This document shows, one piece after another, positions 59,083 through 64,000 of a stretch of 64,000 nt of DNA; within the stretch, counting starts at the first letter, position 1, and each line of letters opens with the position of its first letter. The stretch comes from Nelumbo lutea (taxonomy: Eukaryota; Streptophyta; Magnoliopsida; Proteales; Nelumbonaceae). Location of the stretch: the NCBI GenBank assembly GCA_022828595.1, contig JAKGHH010000003.1:102447583-102511582 (forward strand). Direction: 5' to 3'. Position numbers and translations under genes: made by a program. The notes below the pieces were generated by a model, which had not been told where the DNA came from, searched no databases, and worked only from the letters and a program-made list of their open reading frames with translations.

Positions 59083-59299
59083 AAATTGAGTGGACGCAAG
59101 GTTCAAAGTACCAATGGAGTTGAGATCTTCTGCCAATAAAACACATTTCAACCCTTTATCAATTGATCTAACACCGCACATCTCATACATGAAATGTGCG
59201 GTGTGACATCATGTTGGTAGAGGGTTGGAACGTATTTTGTTGACAAGTGATTTAGACTTGTATCAAATGGAAATTTTGAACCTTGACCCAACTCAATTA
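59083..59299. repeat. Foldback (MITE-like) element
   Basis: The outer parts (AATTGAGTGGACGCAAGGTT on the left, AATTGAGTTGGGTCAAGGTT read backwards from 59299) and the perfect inner 11-base arms ACACCGCACAT (59171-59181) and ATGTGCGGTGT (59194-59204) make one long imperfect hairpin of about 216 bases. Confidence 0.7.
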
Positions 59300-60367
59300 T
59301 TGTAATTGTGGTGGCATTGGTTGGGTCTGTTATGTCAAGTGTACGAAGGTTAATGTTAATGCATCTTTTCTTACTACTTAAGTACTTCACTTTGAGGCCG
59401 GAGTTTGATATGTGTCCCTTCATCCCTTGGGCCCATCCGATTCCCTCTCTATTAGTGGCAGATTGGTTCATAGCACAAAACAAGGCCAAGAACCATCCTC
59501 TTAGGCGGAGATGCTCGATGCTGCCTTTCTTTCTTTTTCTCTTGTCTTTGTGGGCATAAATGTGTCACACATCGAAAATAATTTAATACAGAATGGAAAA
59601 CCATGTGATTCATGAATTCCAAGACCATTGTTGTTCCAGATCCCTGCAAGCTTGTGAGCAGCAGAACATGGAGCTGATGAAGCATGGCGATGATGGGATA
59701 AGAAAGCATCCTTGGTGGGTCAATATACCTACAGAATTTGATTACCAAAATGCCCTAGAGATGCTGCCTCAGCCAAGGGAAGGGAGAGGTTCACAAGTCA
59801 GAGGTTCAACTGGGGTTGAATCGTGATGATGTAGTATATATGCATATATATATTATGGGTTATATAAGTATTATATACAATATATTTTACAACTTTTAAT
59901 ATACTCAAATATGGATGGATGGCAAATGTTTTAAAATTTTAAAGCAAATGACCAGGGCTCAGGTCTTTTAATTTACATTTTATTTAAAATACATGTGTAA
60001 TAAAGTAATATACAAAATAAAGAGTCATTAAATAGTACAAGTAAAGAAGTGGACTAGTGTTAATTAAGTAATATTTGAAATAAGAGGTCATGGGTACAAG
60101 TCTTGTCAAATACATTTCAAAATTTCAAGTATTTAATGGCCCGAGCGGTTTCATGAAACCGGCACTAGTTCATCAGTTTTTTTATTAAACCGACCGGTTA
60201 ACTGGTGTTACCGGGTTTTTAGCAAATATGGTTATTGGGGTGTGACCGAACTGGTCATTAAGTTTGGGTCACAGTTTAACTGGTCCAACCAGATGGTCCG
60301 ATCCCGTTTTCTAACTCTAGGATAAACTACCCAAAGTAGCTCCATGTTATAGTCACGATTCTAGGGG

Positions 60368-60581
60368 ATAACTTTGGTTGTTGGGGGTCAACAGCCTGTG
60401 CTGTTAAGAGTGTTTTTGGGCTGGACATGTTTACCTATTCACGCCCATGTCTTTCTTTTTGGTCAAAATAAAATAGGGGACAATTACTAATTTACCCACT
60501 CTCATAGTAACATGGCATTCCCAAAAACGCTCTCAATAGCATAAACTGTTGACCCCCAACAGCCAAAGTTTTTCTCGATTC
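60368..60581. repeat. Foldback element
   Basis: ACTTTGGTTGTTGGGGGTCA near 60371 pairs with the reverse of TGACCCCCAACAGCCAAAGT near 60550-60569. The pairing continues as AACAG...TG-TGTT-AGAG-GTTTTTGGG for about 50-60 bases on each side. No coding sequence; MITE-like. Confidence 0.72.
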
Positions 60582-62879
60582 TAGTGTTCAAAACGTCCAT
60601 ATTGACTTTTAGGGGTTTATTTCTGTGCAGGGTCCAGCTCAGAGAGTCAGAAGTAAACTTATTCACGGGCCGAATTCGGGTCGGGCTTTGCCTCTTTATC
60701 AACAAAAAATGTCCAGGACCAAGCCCGAGTCTGACCCTTATATAAGGCCCAAAGCTCAATCTGCACATAAAATGTTATATCTTTTATATAATTTAATAAA
60801 CTAATATTATATTGATTTGGTAATAAATTAATAAAATAATTCATATTTCCTAAATAGTAAATTAATATTTGATAATAACTTTATAAATATATACATATTA
60901 TATAATTTATTATATATAAATAATGTATATTTTTATTATATGTAATAATATTAGGCCGGGAAAGCCCGAGCCCAAGCCCGTGTACCTGAAATTTTGTCCC
61001 AAATGGACACCCTAGACCTACCAAATAATTGGTAACAATCCTTGTTTGTTTGCGATGCAATTTCATTTGCATTGGGAGAAAGAATGCAAATTATGATTCA
61101 TTTTTTGTTTTGATTCTTACCTTACTTTGATTCAGGATTTATTTTACTACATCCACACCAAAAAAACAAACAAACAAAATAAGGGTAAACGTTAAAACAA
61201 GAATTAATCAGAATTTGCATTCAAATCATTCGCACACCCATTCTTTAAACCGGTGCAAATGAAACTGCACTGGGCCCTAAAGTTGAACCTTTAATTTGCT
61301 TACCAAAATCACCTTCGTTTCATGCAGAAAGTCAAATTTTAAATTTCAAGTATCTATATCATTTTTCTCGGGTACCCGCCAACCATGCAGGAGATTGGAC
61401 CCGATTTAGACAAATCTAGAAGCCGATTGTATAATAACTTTGAGTTTGTTACCTGGTAACCGGGTACTGTATTACCCATTGACATGTGACGGAATCCAAC
61501 AGTGGAGAAGAAAGTGATCTGAGATAGATGTTGAGCTGCACTGCAATTTTGCAATCTCACTACTCTGTCGTATCCATAAAAGCAATAAGAAAGTAAATGA
61601 TTATAAGAAATGGGCGTCAGCTTTTGCTCTTTAATTTGTCTCGTACAAATCCTTTTTCCTTTTGGTTTGTACCAATCTGTATCTCACTAGTTCTAATCTG
61701 CTTTGACATTCCTCCTCCCACTCGCACCACCAACTCTTATAGGATACCTTTATGGCTTTCTCTTCCACTCCAAGTGATCATATGAAACTGGTGGTGGTGT
61801 TGAACCGGACCGGACGAACCGGATTGGAAAGATTGGTTTGCATTTACATGCATGGCTTTGCATTATTTGGGCCCGAAAACCCTACAATGAACTCATATCT
61901 TCTGTAAATAAAAGCTCTATACACTAGCATTCAGTCGCACATTGAGAATATCTCCTATACATATATTCCCACAGTACAATTAAATTCTCATACTTACAGA
62001 ATATGTGCAGAGTTTTTTGCTTGCAGGGAATCCTATTGTCCTACAAATTGGCCTTTTAACTTCAGTTTGGGCCGCCCGGTATAATTTGGCTTTATCATGA
62101 AACCATGCACTCCTGCCCAACATTCCAACTGGTGACCAGAAGCAGAAGCCTCTAAAAGTGGAGTAGCAATGGAATCTGAGATTTCCATATCTGGCAAGGG
62201 ATGAGATCTTATCTCAAAATTTCCAGAATTTGGTAGAACTCTTTCTTACCTTTTTGTTTTTTGCTTTTTTGTGTGTTCTAGTTGTAGAACCCTAGAGCAA
62301 ATTAGCTGAATGGATAGAACTTAGCAAAATGAGATATGGGCTTCAATTCGATGTCACTTTGCATTAGAATCTAAGCCTGTGACTCTATCAGCCCATTGGA
62401 TCAAAATTCGGGTATCTCATTTGGGTTAGAATCCAAGTCCTGTTTTCTCCCCCAAAATTGGGTTGTATCTTTTCTCAATTTTCAAATAGCATTGTATGTG
62501 ACCATTTTGATTAATACTCTCATCTCAATCCATCCCTTGTTGGGGATAGGTTAGGATGCTTAGCACCTTCCCCAGTTCATGATTCATTACTTTTTCAATT
62601 AGAGTTATGCCAAAAGGTTTCTTTAAGGGTCCCATTGTCCCAATTCTCAATGAGTGTTAAATCTCTTTCTTTTTGCCTTCATAAACATCTACTTGAGTTC
62701 ACATTATGCATTCATACCATTACATCATGTACAAATAATTACTTTAACAATGGATAGCAAACAAAACAGAATGGTGAAACAGGATTTGATGAGGACAAAT
62801 TTGCCCTTCAATGACATCATGACATATGGCATTTTAGAATAGTTGGATGACACACAGATACCACCTAAGCAATGATTTG

Positions 62880-63548
62880 GAGTCCCAGATCATGGTTCAT
62901 CTTCGCCCCGACCTAGTGACCTGCCTTTACAGTTGATTTGGTGAATTCAACCACAACTTAGGCCGCCTAGAAGCACCTCGTCCAGGGCCGACCTGTAGCA
63001 TCTCGTCACCGGCCGAAGTGACCTTGACACGAGGAGCGACATCCCTCAAAGGCTTGCCAACCTGATTGAGGTCCAAGTGGCAACCTGTAAGACGTGCTCG
63101 TCGACCAATTCTGCAAACATGGCCCATCACTATCGGGTCTCTCGAAAGTTGGCCCTCGTACCGAATGTTCTAGAGGAGACTGAGCAAGGCGCAAAGACAG
63201 GTCTACATGTATGGCTACCTCCGTGGGCTTCGGACTAGTCAGGCATGACCTCTCAGAGAACTCGAACGCGAAGCGAGAAGCCCACACCAAGCAACGCCTA
63301 TATAAAGGCCTAACCTCCAACCTAACAAGAAAAGAAGTAAGACGTGCGATTATTTGCTCACTAGCATTCTAGCACTCAAGTATTCAGCTCACAACCATAA
63401 TACAGTATTGACTTAAGCATCGGAGCGACATCACCGGATTAGCCACTCCGGGTTCTCTGATCCTCTATTTTGCAGCTTTGTTCAGCTCGCCATGCGACTA
63501 AGGTACAGGTCATCTTCCAACTAGGAGCTTCCACATCGCGCACTATCA
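62880..63548 (+). repeat. Gypsy-type LTR, probably solo
   Basis: It contains GCCTATATAAAGGCCTAACC (TATA at 63298-63308), matching the LTR at 50.7-51.2 kb around the TATA box, and a similar R/U5 (TTGCTCACT, GACTTAAGCATC, ACTCCGGGTTCTCTGATC). It ends CACTATCA at 63548, corresponding to the TCATCA end of the other LTR, but no primer-binding site follows. Hence a solo or truncated LTR. The left edge is uncertain. Confidence 0.68.
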
Positions 63549-64000
63549 AAATTCATGTAGAAAATCATACCAAACTGGCTAGTTGAATAGTGGCAAGGCA
63601 CCTAGCCAGTTTGGTCATACCCCTAAAACCAAAAGTCACAAAAAAATGTCCAAAATCATCACTCACCCAATGCAATCAGAAAAAAAAAAAAACCATATTT
63701 TTTATTTTTTTAAGCATAAATGCAAACTTCCAAAGGTGATAACATTGTACTTGGATGTCTAACTAGGGTAATCTTTTTTTTTTTTTTTTGGTATTTTTTC
63801 GAGATTTGTGTGTTCCCAAAGATGCTGAAGGTGCCTTGACCCATTATTTTTGCCATAATATGATTTTTTGCCTCAAATCTTAATTTTAATATAAAAATCA
63901 AAACTAAAATAAAAATATATATGTTATAGCAGAATAAAATCATATGTTTGTTTTCTGTATGTGTGTATTACATCATCACAGTTAAACCCTAAATGAACCT
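63549..64000. other. Terminal spacer
   Basis: It contains the foldback at 63569-63615 and two A- or T-homopolymer runs. No gene is seen before the window ends. Confidence 0.4.
63569..63615. repeat. Perfect 14-bp foldback
   Basis: ACCAAACTGGCTAG (63569-63582) is the exact reverse complement of 63602-63615, with a 19-base loop. It shares the GGCTAG/CTAGCC inner ends with the foldback at 565-607, suggesting one dispersed short inverted-repeat family. It lies about 20 bases right of the LTR end. Confidence 0.6.

Larger units (their letters stand above)
58321..62870. other. Spacer 3' of glutaredoxin 3
   Basis: It starts with the 3' untranslated region; AATAAAG at 58539-58545 may be a poly(A) signal. 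It then holds foldbacks at 59083-59299 and 60368-60581, a CCGGTT-rich segment at 60.1-60.3 kb, GGCC-rich MITE debris at 60.66-61.02 kb, and MITE fragments at 61.88-62.05 kb. An open frame at 59593-59826 (MENHVIHEFQDHCC...) has no recognised domain and is not called as a gene. Confidence 0.45.

Noticed and set aside
59593..59826. 77-codon open frame (MENHVIHEFQDHCC...)
   Set aside because: No known domain, no TATA or splice signals that I can point to; could be an exon fragment but not supported.

Overview
The window is nuclear DNA of a flowering plant. The evidence is spliced genes with GT..AG introns, three CC-type (ROXY-class) glutaredoxins, a family confined to land plants, and a dense load of plant-type transposons: Tat-lineage Ty3/gypsy, a plant L1-like LINE, Mutator-like, Tourist-like and hAT-like elements. 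The species cannot be told from the sequence. The AT-rich, insertion-filled spacers look more like a large dicot or basal-angiosperm genome than a grass.

Genes. Four genes look intact. Three encode 102-residue CC-type glutaredoxins: 29159-29467 (minus, active site CCMS), 53447-53755 (plus, CCIC) and 58012-58320 (plus, CCMC). They are local paralogues pushed apart by transposons. The two plus-strand copies also share pieces of upstream DNA. The fourth gene (35606-41380, plus, five exons, 223 residues) encodes a probable organellar protein ending in a SEC-C zinc-binding motif, and its third intron holds a copia-type solo LTR.

Layout. 1-3.6 kb: spacer with foldback repeats. 3.6-14.4 kb: a decayed but nearly full-length minus-strand Ty3/gypsy element with two LTRs, gag, protease, RT, RNase H and integrase remnants, plus an antisense gene (Transposase_28-like) with its own TATA box between integrase and the 3' LTR. 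14.8-23.2 kb: a dead LINE broken by two inverted copies of a 1.9-kb repeat and by a MITE. 23.6-25.2 kb: a Mutator-like element carrying a 4 x 54-bp tandem array. 27.1-28.7 kb: a Pack-MULE-like element that captured an LRR receptor-kinase fragment. 29.2-29.5 kb: glutaredoxin 1. 30-35 kb: repeat-rich spacer. 35.6-41.4 kb: SEC-C gene. 42-50 kb: MITEs, a Tourist-like element and a Mutator-like element with a perfect 9-bp target duplication. 50.7-52.7 kb: second gypsy remnant (LTR, PBS, gag). 53-58.3 kb: glutaredoxins 2 and 3 with a MITE between them. 58.3-64 kb: spacer with foldbacks and a third gypsy-type LTR.

I see no rRNA, tRNA, CRISPR or bacterial-type operon. The most notable points are the antisense gene with its own promoter in the gypsy element, the kinase-capturing element, the LINE whose inverted insertions could fold into a long hairpin, and a 27-bp noncoding block shared by the two flanks upstream of glutaredoxins 2 and 3. 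All boundaries and similarities were judged by eye.
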